NCBI RefSeq assembly: GCF_016887565.1
Contig: NZ_CP069396.1
Location: forward strand, 8,972,001 to 9,036,000
Length of the DNA: 64,000 bases
Source of the DNA: Archangium violaceum
GTDB lineage: Bacteria > Myxococcota > Myxococcia > Myxococcales > Myxococcaceae
Direction of reading: 5' to 3'
How positions within the stretch are numbered: position 1 is the stretch's first letter; each line of letters starts with the position of its first letter. The notes under the pieces are model-generated. The model saw only the letters and a program-made list of their open reading frames with translations. It searched no databases and was not told where the DNA came from. This document shows positions 25,783 through 34,838 of the stretch, piece after piece. The translations under genes were made by a program, and so were the position numbers.

Positions 25783-26100
25783 GGCCCGGCGCCGCCGGAG
25801 GCGCGACCTGCTCCTGCCAGGGCAGGTGGCTGACGTCGGTGACGAGCACCTGATACAGGCGCATGGTTCACAGAAGGGCTCATCGCCCGGCTCGAAGCGG
25901 GCTGTCTTGGGAAGTGGTTATCCTGGAGCCGACTCCCAGCGTCAACTCCCCTGACGTAGGGGGGCTTCGGGGCACCGTAACGGCTTGGGGCTCAACACCA
26001 CGCGCGCTGGGGTGGCCCCTGCGCTGGGGCCAGCCCAGATGTGCTCGGCAACACGTCAGCCGCTAGAGTGCGTATCCCAACGCACTCCGCGTGAGGTCAT
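25783..26100. other. 318-base gap without a supported gene
   Basis: No conserved gene is seen. A minus-strand stretch at 25800-25864 reads YQVLVTDVSHLPWQ, which faintly resembles the start of a DDE integrase core, but it is too short to support an insertion-sequence call. Confidence 0.35.
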
Positions 26101-26718
26101 ATGAAAATCCCTGGCGTGATCAGCCGCTGGAACGACGACAAGGGCTTCGGCTTCATCCGGCCCAAGACAGGTGGGCAAGAGGTCTTCCTGCACATCTCCG
26201 TGTTTCGCGGCGACCGGCGTCCGCAGACCGGGGATCAGGTGAACTTCGTCGCCGGCAAGGACGCACAGGGCCGCCCGCGTGCCGAGCAGGCCTACCTGGC
26301 CGGGCTGGCCATCGATGAGCCGGACCTCGACCGCGAACCGCGGATGGAAGGCCGTTCATCGCATGAGCCGACGGTGAAGCTGGCGATCTTCCTGGCACTC
26401 TGCGCGCTGCCGGCCTTCGTCGGTATCCGGCAGTTCCTCGCGGGGCGCCCGGTCTGGCCGTTGTTGGCATACCCCGTGGTCAGCCTGCTGACCTTCGCTC
26501 TCTATTGGGACGACAAACGGAGCGCCACGCGCGGCGCCTGGCGCACGTCGGAGGCGATGCTGCACATGTTCGAGCTGCTGGGCGGCTGGCCGGGAGCACT
26601 GATCGCCCAACAGAAGTTCCGCCACAAGACCCGCAAAGTCTCGTTCCAGGTGGTGTTCTGGACCATCGTGCTGGTGCATCAGGCGCTCTGGGCCCTGGTC
26701 GCGCTCGCCATGCCCTGA
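26101..26718 (+). CDS. Cold-shock domain fused to DUF1294 membrane domain
   Basis: A 205-residue protein. Residues 1-70 form a cold-shock (OB-fold) domain with GVISRWNDDKGFGFI and QEVFLHISVF, the RNP1 and RNP2 nucleic-acid motifs. Residues about 95-205 form a DUF1294 domain with three hydrophobic helices and the conserved YWDDKRSATRGAWRTSE and LLGGWPGALIAQQKFRHKT segments. This fusion is widespread in bacteria, but its role is unknown; membrane-tethered RNA or ssDNA binding is the obvious reading. Monocistronic. Confidence 0.88.
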   Translation: MKIPGVISRWNDDKGFGFIRPKTGGQEVFLHISVFRGDRRPQTGDQVNFVAGKDAQGRPRAEQAYLAGLAIDEPDLDREPRMEGRSSHEPTVKLAIFLALCALPAFVGIRQFLAGRPVWPLLAYPVVSLLTFALYWDDKRSATRGAWRTSEAMLHMFELLGGWPGALIAQQKFRHKTRKVSFQVVFWTIVLVHQALWALVALAMP

Positions 26719-26813
26719 CGACCGGGTAGCAGGGAGGCGGCCCGCGGGGTGATGGAGGGAGTCACTCCCAGGGCACGCGGACCAGGTAGAAGCCATATCT
26801 CAGGGGAGTACAC

Positions 26814-27557
26814 ATGCACGGACTCGAAGGAAAGGTCGCCATCGTCACGGGAGGCTCGCGCGGGATTGGCGCGGGCATCGCACGGAAGCTGGCGGCCCAG
26901 GGGGCGAAGGTCGTCATCAACTACACGCGCAACGAGGAGAGCGCCCTCAAGGTGGCCGAGGAGATCCAGCGCGCCCGAGGCGAGGTGCTCGTCGAGCGCG
27001 CGGACGTGGCCGATGAGGCGCAGGTGAAGCACCTCTTCGAGCAGACGGATGCTCGCTTCGGGCGGCTGGACATCCTGGTCAACAACGCGGGCATCCTCGA
27101 GTTCCGTCCCATCGACGCCGTGGATCGCGCGCACTACCAGCGCATCATGGACGTCAATCTATGGGGCGTCGTGAGCGCCAGCCAGCAGGCGGCACGGCGC
27201 CTGGGTCAGGGTGGCCGGATCATCAACATCACCTCGGCCTCCAGCCGCTCGCCCTTTCCGGCGCTCAGCGTGTACGCGGCGAGCAAGGGCGCCGTGGAGG
27301 CGTTCACGCGCGGCCTCGCGGCGGAGCTCGGGCCGAGGGGCATCACCGTCAATGCCATCTTCGCCGGCATGGTGGAGACGGACATGACGGCGAACAGCTC
27401 GCCCGAGGGCGTCCAGGCGTTCGTCCGGGCTACCCCACTGCGGCGCACGGGCCAGCCCGAGGATGTCGCGGACGTCGTCGCGTTCCTCGCCTCGGAGAGC
27501 AGCCGCTGGGTCACCGGCCAGTCGATTGGCGCCACCGGCGGCATCGTCATGACGTGA
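26814..27557 (+). CDS. SDR-family oxidoreductase (FabG-like)
   Basis: A 247-residue classical short-chain dehydrogenase. [10 protein letters not shown] (about 12-21) is the cofactor loop, NNAG (about 90-93) the structural motif, and Ser (about 142), Tyr and Lys in YAASKGA the catalytic set. The C-terminal SIGATGG matches the 3-oxoacyl-ACP reductase-like group (FabG SxDGG region). The AGGGGAG site lies 7 bases before the ATG. The true FabG usually lies in a fatty-acid cluster, so this is more likely a paralogue reducing another ketone or sugar. It precedes leuS by 68 bases. Confidence 0.85.
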   Translation: MHGLEGKVAIVTGGSRGIGAGIARKLAAQGAKVVINYTRNEESALKVAEEIQRARGEVLVERADVADEAQVKHLFEQTDARFGRLDILVNNAGILEFRPIDAVDRAHYQRIMDVNLWGVVSASQQAARRLGQGGRIINITSASSRSPFPALSVYAASKGAVEAFTRGLAAELGPRGITVNAIFAGMVETDMTANSSPEGVQAFVRATPLRRTGQPEDVADVVAFLASESSRWVTGQSIGATGGIVMT

Positions 27558-27625
27558 GCCCGTGCTCATGCGCGCCCCCGAGTCCCCTGCTGCTCGCCCC
27601 GGGCGTCGTGCTACATACGGCCGCC

Positions 27626-30112
27626 ATGTCCACCGAGCGTCCCAAGTACGATCCCTCGTCCATCGAGCCCAAGTGGCAGGCCCGCTGGGAGCAGGAGAAG
27701 ACCTTCGAGGCGCGCCGTCATCCCGGCCGCCCCAAGGCATACATCCTCGACATGTTCCCCTACCCGTCCGGTTCGGGCCTCCACGTGGGCCACCCGGAGG
27801 GCTACACCGCCACGGACATCGTGGCGCGCTACCAGCGCATGCGCGGCGTGGATGTCCTCCACCCCATGGGCTGGGACTCGTTCGGCCTTCCCGCCGAGCA
27901 GCACGCCATCGAGACCGGCACCCACCCCGCGCAGACGACGGCGAAGAACATCGCCACCTTCAAGCGGCAGCTCAAGTCGCTCGGCTTCTCGTATGACTGG
28001 TCGCGCGAGCTGGCCACCACGGACGAGGCCTACGTCCGGTGGACGCAGTGGATCTTCCTCAAGCTCTTCGAGCGCGGGCTCGCCTACCAGGCCGAGCTGC
28101 CAGTGAACTGGTGTCCCGCGCTGGGCACCGTGCTCGCCAACGAGGAGGTCATCGACGGCAAGAGCGAGCGCGGAGGCCACCCGGTGGTGCGCCTGCCGCT
28201 GCGCCAGTGGACGCTGCGCATCACCGCCTACGCGGACCGGCTGGCGCAGGAGCTCCAGGGGCTCGACTGGCCGGAGACGAAGGAGAAGCAGGTCCACTGG
28301 ATCGGCCGCAGCGAGGGCGCCGAGGTGGACTTCGCCCTGGAGGGCCGGAGCGAGAAGCTCCGCATCTTCACCACGCGCCCGGACACCCTCTTCGGGGCCA
28401 CGTACATGGTCATCGCCCCCGAGCACCCGCTGCTCGAGTCGCTCGTCACCCCGGAGCACCGGCGGAAGGTGCTCGCCTACCGGGACTCCGTCGTCAGCAA
28501 GAGCGACATGGACCGCACGGCGCTCACCAAGACGAAGACGGGCGAGTTCACCGGCGCCTACGCGCTGCATCCGATTACCGGGACGCGGCTGCCCATCTGG
28601 GTGGCGGACTTCGTGCTGGGCTCCTACGGCACGGGCGCCATCATGAGCGTGCCCGCGCACGACGAGCGCGACTTCGAGTTCGCCCGGGCCTTCGGGCTGC
28701 CGGTGGTGGAGGTCGTCTCGCCGGACGGCCAGCTCCACGACACCGCCTCCTGGACCGAGGCCTTCACCGCGGAGGGTGTGGCCGTCCGCTCGGGGTTCCT
28801 CGACGGCCAGCGCACGCCCGAGGCCAAGGCGGCGATGATCTCCCACCTGGAAGGCAAGGGCCTGGGCACGCGCCGGGTGCAGTACCGCCTGCGCGACTGG
28901 GTCTTCTCCCGCCAGCGCTACTGGGGCGAGCCCATTCCCGTCTACTTCCCCGTGGAGCTGCCTCCCGGCTCCACGGATCCGCGCAAGCACCCGCACACGG
29001 TGCGCCATGACCAGCCCATCGCCGTGGCGGAGAGCGAGCTGCCCGTGCGCCTGCCCGAGCTCGAGGACTTCAAGCCCTCGGACGACCCCGCCGGGCCGCT
29101 GTCGCGCGCGCTCGACTGGCGCTTCTTCCAGAAGGACGGCAAGTGGTTCGCCCGCGAGACGAACACCATGCCCCAGTGGGCCGGCTCGTGCTGGTACTAC
29201 CTGCGCTTCCTCGACCCGCACAACACCCAGGCCGCCTTCTCCAAGGAGGCCTATGACGCGTGGATGCCGGTGGACCTGTACGTCGGCGGCTCCGAGCACG
29301 CCGTGCTCCACCTGCTCTACGCCCGCTTCTGGCACAAGGTGCTCTTCGACTGCGGCGTCGTCTCGCACCCCGAGCCCTTCGGCAAGCTCGTCCACCAGGG
29401 CATGATTCTCGGAGAGAACAACGAGAAGATGTCCAAGTCGCGCGGCAACGTCGTCAACCCGGACGAGGTCGTCCAGCGGCACGGTGCGGACTCGCTGCGC
29501 GTGTACGAGATGTTCATGGGCCCGCTCGAGGCCGTGAAGCCCTGGCAGACCCAGGGCGTCACCGGCGTGCGGCGCTTCCTCGAGCGCGCCTGGAACACGC
29601 TCGCCTTCGTGCGCGAGGAGCCCGGAGCCGCCGAGGCCACGCTCGACGAGGAGTCGCTCCGTCTGCTGCACAAGACGGTGAAGAAGGTGGGCGAGGACAT
29701 CGACGCGCTGCGGCTCAACACCGCGGTGAGCGCGCTGATGATCCTCACCAACAAGCTCGCCGAGCTTCCCCGCGTGCCGCTCGACGTGGCGCGGACGTTC
29801 GCGCTCCTCCTGTCTCCCTTCGCGCCCCACCTGGCCGAGGAGCTGTGGGAGCGGCTGGGCGGCACGAAGACCCTCGCCTACGAGCCCTGGCCCTCCTACG
29901 ACCCGGCCCTCACCGTGGACGATGTCGTCGAGATGGGCGTGCAGGTGAACGGGAAGCTGCGCAGCAAGGTGAAGCTGCGCCGCGATGCCACCGAGGCGGA
30001 TGTGCGCGCCGCCATCGCGAATGATCCCAACGTCCTGGCCCACACCCAGGGCAAGACAGAGAAGAAGTTCGTCTACGTGCCGGGCCGCATCATCAACCTG
30101 GTGGTGGGCTGA
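27626..30112 (+). CDS. leuS: Leucyl-tRNA synthetase
   Basis: An 828-residue class Ia synthetase that charges tRNA-Leu. The HIGH-type motif is [20 protein letters not shown] (about residues 40-60) and the KMSKS motif [10 protein letters not shown] is near residue 601. A large editing (CP1) domain lies at about 220-400 ([27 protein letters not shown]), and the anticodon-binding alpha-bundle is C-terminal. The length is slightly below the 860 of E. coli. The ATG at 27626 starts the family-typical [14 protein letters not shown]. It is the one clear core gene in the window and anchors it to the chromosome. Confidence 0.97.
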   Translation: MSTERPKYDPSSIEPKWQARWEQEKTFEARRHPGRPKAYILDMFPYPSGSGLHVGHPEGYTATDIVARYQRMRGVDVLHPMGWDSFGLPAEQHAIETGTHPAQTTAKNIATFKRQLKSLGFSYDWSRELATTDEAYVRWTQWIFLKLFERGLAYQAELPVNWCPALGTVLANEEVIDGKSERGGHPVVRLPLRQWTLRITAYADRLAQELQGLDWPETKEKQVHWIGRSEGAEVDFALEGRSEKLRIFTTRPDTLFGATYMVIAPEHPLLESLVTPEHRRKVLAYRDSVVSKSDMDRTALTKTKTGEFTGAYALHPITGTRLPIWVADFVLGSYGTGAIMSVPAHDERDFEFARAFGLPVVEVVSPDGQLHDTASWTEAFTAEGVAVRSGFLDGQRTPEAKAAMISHLEGKGLGTRRVQYRLRDWVFSRQRYWGEPIPVYFPVELPPGSTDPRKHPHTVRHDQPIAVAESELPVRLPELEDFKPSDDPAGPLSRALDWRFFQKDGKWFARETNTMPQWAGSCWYYLRFLDPHNTQAAFSKEAYDAWMPVDLYVGGSEHAVLHLLYARFWHKVLFDCGVVSHPEPFGKLVHQGMILGENNEKMSKSRGNVVNPDEVVQRHGADSLRVYEMFMGPLEAVKPWQTQGVTGVRRFLERAWNTLAFVREEPGAAEATLDEESLRLLHKTVKKVGEDIDALRLNTAVSALMILTNKLAELPRVPLDVARTFALLLSPFAPHLAEELWERLGGTKTLAYEPWPSYDPALTVDDVVEMGVQVNGKLRSKVKLRRDATEADVRAAIANDPNVLAHTQGKTEKKFVYVPGRIINLVVG

Positions 30113-30163
30113 ACGGCCTCGGGGGGCTCGGGCTCAACCTGGGGCCCGGGTCCCCTCCCCCGT

Positions 30164-30184
30164 CCCTCTCCCGAAGGGAGAGGG
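30164..30184. repeat. CCCTCTCCC-GAA-GGGAGAGGG hairpin after leuS
   Basis: A perfect 9-base inverted repeat with a 3-base loop lies 52 bases after the leuS stop. No T-run follows. It may be a dispersed intergenic repeat in this lineage or serve as a transcript-stabilising hairpin. Confidence 0.5.
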
Positions 30185-30283
30185 GTACAAGAGCTCCTTC
30201 CTCGGCCCGGTCTCCGCCACGAAGGAGGCGAGGACGTCATCCTTCGGTGGCCCGTCCGGAGGCATTGAGACACACTGCCTCCC

Positions 30284-30712
30284 ATGGAAACGAACCAACT
30301 GCACCGTGGGCGGCTCATCGACCATCTCCAGCTAGTCGTTCGCGACCTGCCGGCGAGCAAGCGCTTCTACAAGGCCGTGTTCGAGTCACTCGGCATCGGG
30401 CTGTCGGGAGAAGCGGACGACTACTTCTGGACTGACGAGCTCTTCGTCTCGAGCGCGACCTCCGCCGCGGCGCGGGGCGAGCTGACCGGGCGAGTGCACC
30501 TCGCGTTCCAGGCGAGGGACTCGGCAATGGTCGACCGCTTCCATGCCGTCGCGCTCGCGAATGGCGGCCGCGACAACGGCGCGCCGGGCCTCCGCACCTA
30601 CCACCCGGGCTACTACGCCGCCTTCGTGCTCGACCCGGACGGCAACAACATCGAGGCCGTGTTCCACGGGCCCGCGAAGCGCAGCGCCGAGTCCATCGTG
30701 GTGACGTTCTAG
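30284..30712 (+). CDS. VOC-family (glyoxalase/dioxygenase fold) protein
   Basis: A 142-residue protein with two beta-alpha-beta-beta-beta modules. The first begins LIDHLQLVVRDLPASKRFYK and the second ends FVLDPDGNNIEAVFH, both standard for the vicinal oxygen chelate fold. The metal ligands would be His14 of DHLQ, His in RVHLAFQ and Glu of NNIEAV. Members include glyoxalases, fosfomycin-resistance proteins and extradiol dioxygenases; the sequence does not decide among them. Monocistronic. Confidence 0.85.
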   Translation: METNQLHRGRLIDHLQLVVRDLPASKRFYKAVFESLGIGLSGEADDYFWTDELFVSSATSAAARGELTGRVHLAFQARDSAMVDRFHAVALANGGRDNGAPGLRTYHPGYYAAFVLDPDGNNIEAVFHGPAKRSAESIVVTF

Positions 30713-30820
30713 AAGTATTTCGTCGCCCCCTCTGAAACTCGCCTGCCCAGCCATGCCGGGGCGCCTGTCACATTTCACGCGTGCCGGGTCCAACTCCCAG
30801 AACCATCACGCGAGGAATAC

Positions 30821-31141
30821 ATGGGCCCCAGCGAGAACATGCGCGTCGCCGTCCTGACCTGCTGCACGGATGACGTCTACTACCGCTACGGGAGCTCCGA
30901 GCAAACCATCGGTAAGGAGGCGCTCCGTCAATCGGCACTGTCGACCCACCTGGACATCTCGAAGGGGTTCGTTTCGAGGTCCATCAGACCTGGGAGCAGG
31001 AGGACACGATCGTCATGGAGTCGGAGGTCATCAACGAGCTGAAGGATGGCTCGGTCGTGGCGCTCCCCTGCTCCGTCATCTTCCGCTTCCGCGATGGCAA
31101 GGTCCGTGACTACCGCATCTTCATCGACCCCGCACCGCTCG
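30821..31141 (+). pseudogene. NTF2-like/SnoaL-like protein, broken by a frameshift
   Basis: The first frame gives RVAVLTCCTDDVYYRYGSSE and GKEALRQSALSTHLDISKG. At about 30962-30966 (AAGGGG) the protein continues in another frame as VRFEVHQTWEQEDTIVMESE and SVIFRFRDGKVRDYRIFIDP. Together they make a normal NTF2-like domain (polyketide cyclase/ketosteroid isomerase fold), so one base has been gained or lost at the G-run. The second frame then runs on without a stop into the YjbR gene. It is either a true pseudogene or a sequencing slip. Confidence 0.6.
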
Positions 31142-31242
31142 CAGCCAGGGCGGCCGCCTGGCTCTGGGTCTTCAGCACCTTGCCCGCCCCAACGACGCTC
31201 TCGGGTTGGGAGGCGCGCGTCGGAGCGGGTAGGCTCGCCGCC

Positions 31243-31641
31243 GTGCTCTCACTCAACGAGGTTCGCAAGCTGGCGCTGTCGCTCCCCGAGGCCGAGGAAC
31301 AGGAGCACTTCGGCAAGCCGTCGCTCCGCGTGCGGGGGAAGATCTTCGCGACACTCTGGGTGAAGGAGAAGCGCGCGGTGCTCAAGCTGTCCCTCGAGGA
31401 GCAGGATGCCTTCGTGCGGATGCAGCCCGACGTCTTCGCGGTGACGCCCTGGGGACACCAAGGGTGGACGAGCGTCGAGCTCGAGCGCGTGGACCGCGCA
31501 CTCCTCGAGAAACTTCTCGTCGAGGCGTGGCGGCGCGTCGCGCCCAAGCGCGTGGTGGCCGCCTGGGACACCGCTCGGAAAGGCGACGCGGCGCGGCCTT
31601 CCGCGCCCTCACGTCCTCGCCGGCCCGTACGCGCGAAGTGA
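31243..31641 (+). CDS. MmcQ/YjbR-family protein
   Basis: A 132-residue protein that probably starts at GTG 31243 (LSLNEVRKLALSLPEAEEQE). The family pattern is complete: HFGKPSLRVRGKIFATLW, VLKLSLEEQDAF and TPWGHQGWTSVELERVD. YjbR-like proteins adopt a CyaY-like alpha/beta fold and are called DNA-binding in some annotations, although their role is not settled. The frame is open upstream and reads through from the NTF2-like remnant, but the extra residues do not belong to the family. A basic C-terminal tail (RPSAPSRPRRPVRAK) could bind nucleic acid. Confidence 0.8.
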   Translation: MLSLNEVRKLALSLPEAEEQEHFGKPSLRVRGKIFATLWVKEKRAVLKLSLEEQDAFVRMQPDVFAVTPWGHQGWTSVELERVDRALLEKLLVEAWRRVAPKRVVAAWDTARKGDAARPSAPSRPRRPVRAK

Positions 31642-31672
31642 ACGCCACCCGCAAGCTGTACGGTCGATTCCC

Positions 31673-31924
31673 ATGCGGGGCTGGGCGGGCGGCCTCGAGT
31701 GGACCCGGACGGATCAGCGCGTGCGGCTGCTCTTCATCACCCTGCTCGACAGTCAGGTGTTGCTCGGGATGATCCTCTACTTATGGAAGACCGCTCCTGA
31801 GGACTCGAGGGTGGCACGGGCCCTCGGACGTTTGACGGACAAGGGCCAGGTGCCCGAGGCACTTCGGCTCGCGCACCTCATCGGCTCGGCGATGGTCCGG
31901 GGTGAGCGCTCCCGGCGCGCCTGA
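31673..31924 (+). pseudogene. Fragment of a small integral membrane protein
   Basis: The central part RLLFITLLDSQVLLGMILYL is a membrane helix with the LLD-Q-L-GL pattern seen at the start of small cytochrome-like membrane proteins, followed by EALRLAHLIGSAMV. Only one or two of the usual four helices are present and there is no ribosome binding site. A remnant is more likely than a gene. Confidence 0.3.
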
Positions 31925-31965
31925 GCGCTCCCCGGCCCCACGTCATGGGCAGCGCGCGGATGGAC

Positions 31966-32370
31966 TCACGAGGTCTGCACGTCGATGAACTGCGTACTGG
32001 CATTCGACCCGTTGTTGCGGATGTACAGCCGGGTGCCGGGCGCGCCACACGGCCACGATTGCTGCTGCGCCTGACCGGGATTGACGACGCCGTTGTAGGT
32101 GATGCTGCCGCACCACACCAGGAACGGGACGGCCACGGAGGAGGGGTTGTAGACGCGCCAGGTCGTGTTGCCGAACAGCCAGGTCGGGAAGTCCCGGGTC
32201 TCATTCGCGCCGATGCGAGCGATCTCCACCGCGCCCTCGACCTGACCGACGCCGGCCTCCGTTGGAGCACCCGTCTCATCGCCCTGGTGCTCCTGCGGCT
32301 CCATGCCGCCACAACCCACCATCAGCGCGCCCGCCAGAACAATCCCAAGACCCTTGATCTGCTTGGACAT
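31966..32370 (-). CDS. Small lipoprotein of unknown function
   Basis: A 134-residue protein with GGGGGAG before the ATG at 32370 and a lipobox MVGC (Cys20). The mature part, with ETRDFPTWLFGNTTWRVYNP and APGTRLYIRNNGSNAS, looks like an all-beta domain. Two Cys residues may form a disulphide. An AT-rich promoter with an inverted repeat lies upstream. No family is recognised. Confidence 0.7.
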   Translation of the reverse strand: MSKQIKGLGIVLAGALMVGCGGMEPQEHQGDETGAPTEAGVGQVEGAVEIARIGANETRDFPTWLFGNTTWRVYNPSSVAVPFLVWCGSITYNGVVNPGQAQQQSWPCGAPGTRLYIRNNGSNASTQFIDVQTS

Positions 32371-32419
32371 GAACTCCCCCTCAAGAAACGTGTTTTCCCC
32401 GACAAAGGGTGAAGCCATG

Positions 32420-32445
32420 TTACACAGGGAGTGCATTTGTGTAAA
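32420..32445 (-). promoter_or_regulatory. TTACACA-N12-TGTGTAA inverted repeat upstream of a small lipoprotein gene
   Basis: Perfect 7-base arms with a 12-base spacer, 50-75 bases upstream of the start codon, in an unusually AT-rich stretch for this genome. The position fits an operator overlapping a promoter. Confidence 0.4.
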
Positions 32446-32649
32446 CACGGCGAAACAAAAAAGTGCCTTTTCCGTGAAATTCGCCGCCGGACTGGCGGCG
32501 CACCTCGGGAGGCATCCGCTCGAGCCAGCCCACTTCCAGGACGCCCCACAACCCCAGGAGCACGGCCTCGGCGGCATGTGCTTGAGCTACGGCACGCCCA
32601 CCGTCCACGCCTTGATGGGCACCCGCCCGTCTCGTTCGTCAGGATTTCG

Positions 32650-32823
32650 TAGTCGCGCTGGGTCTCGGGAGGCGAAGACGGGATCGCCTTGACAGCTTGG
32701 GAGCCCAACAACAGGTTGGCCACCGTGTCGACTCCCCAGACGCGCACGCCCGAGATCATCTCGGTGGACGCGGACGGCGTCTACTGGCGCAACGCCGGCC
32801 AAGTCTGGAAGGTCGCGAAGTAG
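32650..32823 (+). pseudogene. C-terminal remnant of a beta-propeller-like secreted protein
   Basis: The open frame has no start and ends at TAG 32821. Its end reads TPEIISVDADGVYWRNAGQV followed by WKVAK. The SVDADGVYWRN pattern is like a blade of the propellers common in myxobacterial lipoproteins. Upstream it is closed by stops, so only the last fragment survives. Confidence 0.3.
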
Positions 32824-32833
32824 GATAATCCGA

Positions 32834-33850
32834 TCAGTTGCAGCCGCTACCCTGGGTCGGACCGAGGTCCGCCCATTGGATGCTGCCGTCGGGGACACCC
32901 CAGCGCGCGTTGGTATAGCTCTCGAGGTCGATCAGCGCGTCGGCGTTCCCCTTGTTCCGGGTGCAGCAACCATCGCAGTCCGAGTCGGCGCACGTGTCGA
33001 GCACGGTGACCACGATGGTCTTCGAGCCGGACTTCAAGCAAAGGTCATGGAGCTTGAGCGCGTTCATGTTGGGGAACACCGCGGCGATGTTGTGCGCCGC
33101 CACCCACGCCTCCGACTTCTTCCCTTCGCACGCCGCGAACTGCCCTGCCCACGTGCAGCCGTTGTACTTGGTGCACTCCTCGCTGCCCGGATCCGGGTAC
33201 GACGTGTAGTTGGTCTTGTTGGCAGTCTTCCAGACGAGGCCGGGAGAGTCACAGCGCGTAGGAGGAGGCGGCGTGCCTCCGGACAAGCCAGAGATCGTCA
33301 ACTGCTCCCACGAGCCGAACGCGGCGCCATACGCGAACACCGTGCTGCCGCCGCCGTTCTCCGCCGACACCCAATTGCCAGTCGTTACCGTCTGCAGGCC
33401 GACGATATCACCGTTGGCGATCGGGCCGCTCCCGCTCTGCTTGACGATGCGGAACGTCTCCCAGCCAAGGCGATTCCAGCTGGCGGCGTTCAGCGTCGAG
33501 CCGCCGCCGTTCGCGGCCTGAAAGTACTGCCCGGTGCCCGCGGTGATGAAGATCGAGTCTCCACTCTCGAGGGCCCCGCCGTTGATGTCATCGATCGTGA
33601 ACTTCTCCCACGCTTGCGCGGTCGTCGCTGTCGCGATGACCGCGCCGCCGCCGTTGTTTTGAGCGCCCACGTATCGGTTGCCGAGCACCGTCTTGAAGCT
33701 CACGCCGGAGATGAGCAACGGACTCGAGGCGGCCTCTGTTACGTCGTCCTGCCCGTCAGGCGAACTGCTCACCGGAGTGCACGCGCCCGTGAGCAACAGA
33801 GCCGAGCACGTGGCGCGAAGAAACAGCTTTGAACTTTTGAAATGGAGCAT
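32834..33850 (-). CDS. Lipoprotein with fascin-like beta-trefoil and C-terminal Cys-rich expansin/barwin-like barrel
   Basis: A 338-residue lipoprotein (lipobox TGAC, Cys24). Residues about 48-187 are nearly identical to the beta-trefoil of the protein at 4909-5778 (RYVGAQNNGGG, QYFQAANGGG, NWVSAENGGG). After a short Pro linker comes a different C-terminal domain with WKTANKTNYTSYPDPGSEEC, AAVFPNMNALKLHDLC, IVVTVLDTCADSDCDGCCTR and ALIDLESYTNARWG. The TVLDTC and DL-x-x-x-T-x-x-RWG pattern is like the double-psi barrel of bacterial expansins and barwins, with the conserved Asp in LDTC. It probably acts on cell-wall polysaccharide. The shared N-terminus shows domain swapping between the two loci. 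Confidence 0.78.
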   Translation of the reverse strand: MLHFKSSKLFLRATCSALLLTGACTPVSSSPDGQDDVTEAASSPLLISGVSFKTVLGNRYVGAQNNGGGAVIATATTAQAWEKFTIDDINGGALESGDSIFITAGTGQYFQAANGGGSTLNAASWNRLGWETFRIVKQSGSGPIANGDIVGLQTVTTGNWVSAENGGGSTVFAYGAAFGSWEQLTISGLSGGTPPPPTRCDSPGLVWKTANKTNYTSYPDPGSEECTKYNGCTWAGQFAACEGKKSEAWVAAHNIAAVFPNMNALKLHDLCLKSGSKTIVVTVLDTCADSDCDGCCTRNKGNADALIDLESYTNARWGVPDGSIQWADLGPTQGSGCN

Positions 33851-34060
33851 GAATCCCGCCTTGGTTGACTGAAGTTTGCCCTCACGCCGACAGAGACTCT
33901 CGCGGCTGGATTCGGGTCATCGGAATCGACAGGGTGCTCCCACGAGGGTAGGGGCCCGGTGTAGCAGCGGCACATCCATGACTTCCGGCACATGTTCCAG
34001 GGTGCCGGGACACGTACGATGCACGACCTCACCGGGACTCATCTCTTGGAGGTCATATCC

Positions 34061-34708
34061 ATGCGCATACTCGGAACCCTTGTCGTCGGGCTGTTCACAT
34101 TGCTCGGTTCACCGGCTCTCGCCGATCTGCCCGTCATCAACGAAGCCCAGACCTCCCGGAACGGCTGCAACTACCGGGTCAAGGTGCTGGAGGACTCCGA
34201 GCCCCATCCGTCCCAGCCCATCCTCGTGCCTCTCTACAGGGTCGTCGTCGAGAGTGAGATCGTCTCGCCCGCCACGTGCCTGCTGACCCCCGGGAGCGTC
34301 GAGCTGGGGACCTCCTACCTCGTGCCGAAGATCGCGATCGCGGCCAATGACGAGGGACTCGCGGTGGCCTACTCCTGGGGCGCGTGGGTCCGGTTCTATG
34401 GGGACCTGACGCATGTGCGCGTGCATCGTCTGGATCCGAGCACCCTGGCCTCCACGAGGACGTCGTCCCTGGAGGGGGGCTTCGTTCCCCCTGGAGGAGG
34501 GGGCGGGGGTCCGGGCTCGGTCGATCTGGACTCGCTCACCCTCTACCCTGGATTCATCATGGTGATGGGTACCCTGAGCGGGAACTCGATCTCGGATCTG
34601 AGCGCGTCTCCCTACGAGAGCACGCAGGGGACGGGCTCCCACTTCGTTGCCATCTATCCTGACTTCTTCAACACCACGCAACGGCCCATCTTCGACATCT
34701 ACTACTGA
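34061..34708 (+). CDS. Secreted hypothetical protein
   Basis: A 215-residue exported protein. The ATG at 34061 follows GGAGG and starts a signal peptide ending ALADL (about residue 21). Two cysteines (NGCNYRV, ATCLLTPG) may pair. A Gly-rich loop (VPPGGGGGGPGS) divides the protein into two beta-rich halves. The LVPKIAIAANDEGLAVAYSW segment suggests a beta-sandwich. No family or catalytic motif is recognised. Monocistronic and intact. Confidence 0.65.
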   Translation: MRILGTLVVGLFTLLGSPALADLPVINEAQTSRNGCNYRVKVLEDSEPHPSQPILVPLYRVVVESEIVSPATCLLTPGSVELGTSYLVPKIAIAANDEGLAVAYSWGAWVRFYGDLTHVRVHRLDPSTLASTRTSSLEGGFVPPGGGGGGPGSVDLDSLTLYPGFIMVMGTLSGNSISDLSASPYESTQGTGSHFVAIYPDFFNTTQRPIFDIYY

Positions 34709-34838
34709 CGGTACCGTGTTCGAGGTCTTTCCGTTCGGTCAGGCGCAGTGAATATCGGGGGGCGCCCGTGCGTGACTAGTGCCACCCAGCACCCGTTCGC
34801 GGGACGCCCCCGCCACATGAGGGTACTGGGCCTTCCGC

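Noticed and set aside
25800-25864. A short minus-strand stretch reading YQVLVTDVSHLPWQ that resembles a DDE integrase core
   Set aside because: About 15 residues only, with a stop directly upstream and no inverted repeats; not enough to call an insertion sequence.
27611-30043. An 810-codon open frame antisense to leuS
   Set aside because: High-GC shadow frame; leuS has all family motifs on the plus strand, and the antisense product has a low-complexity Gly/Val/Arg/Leu composition.
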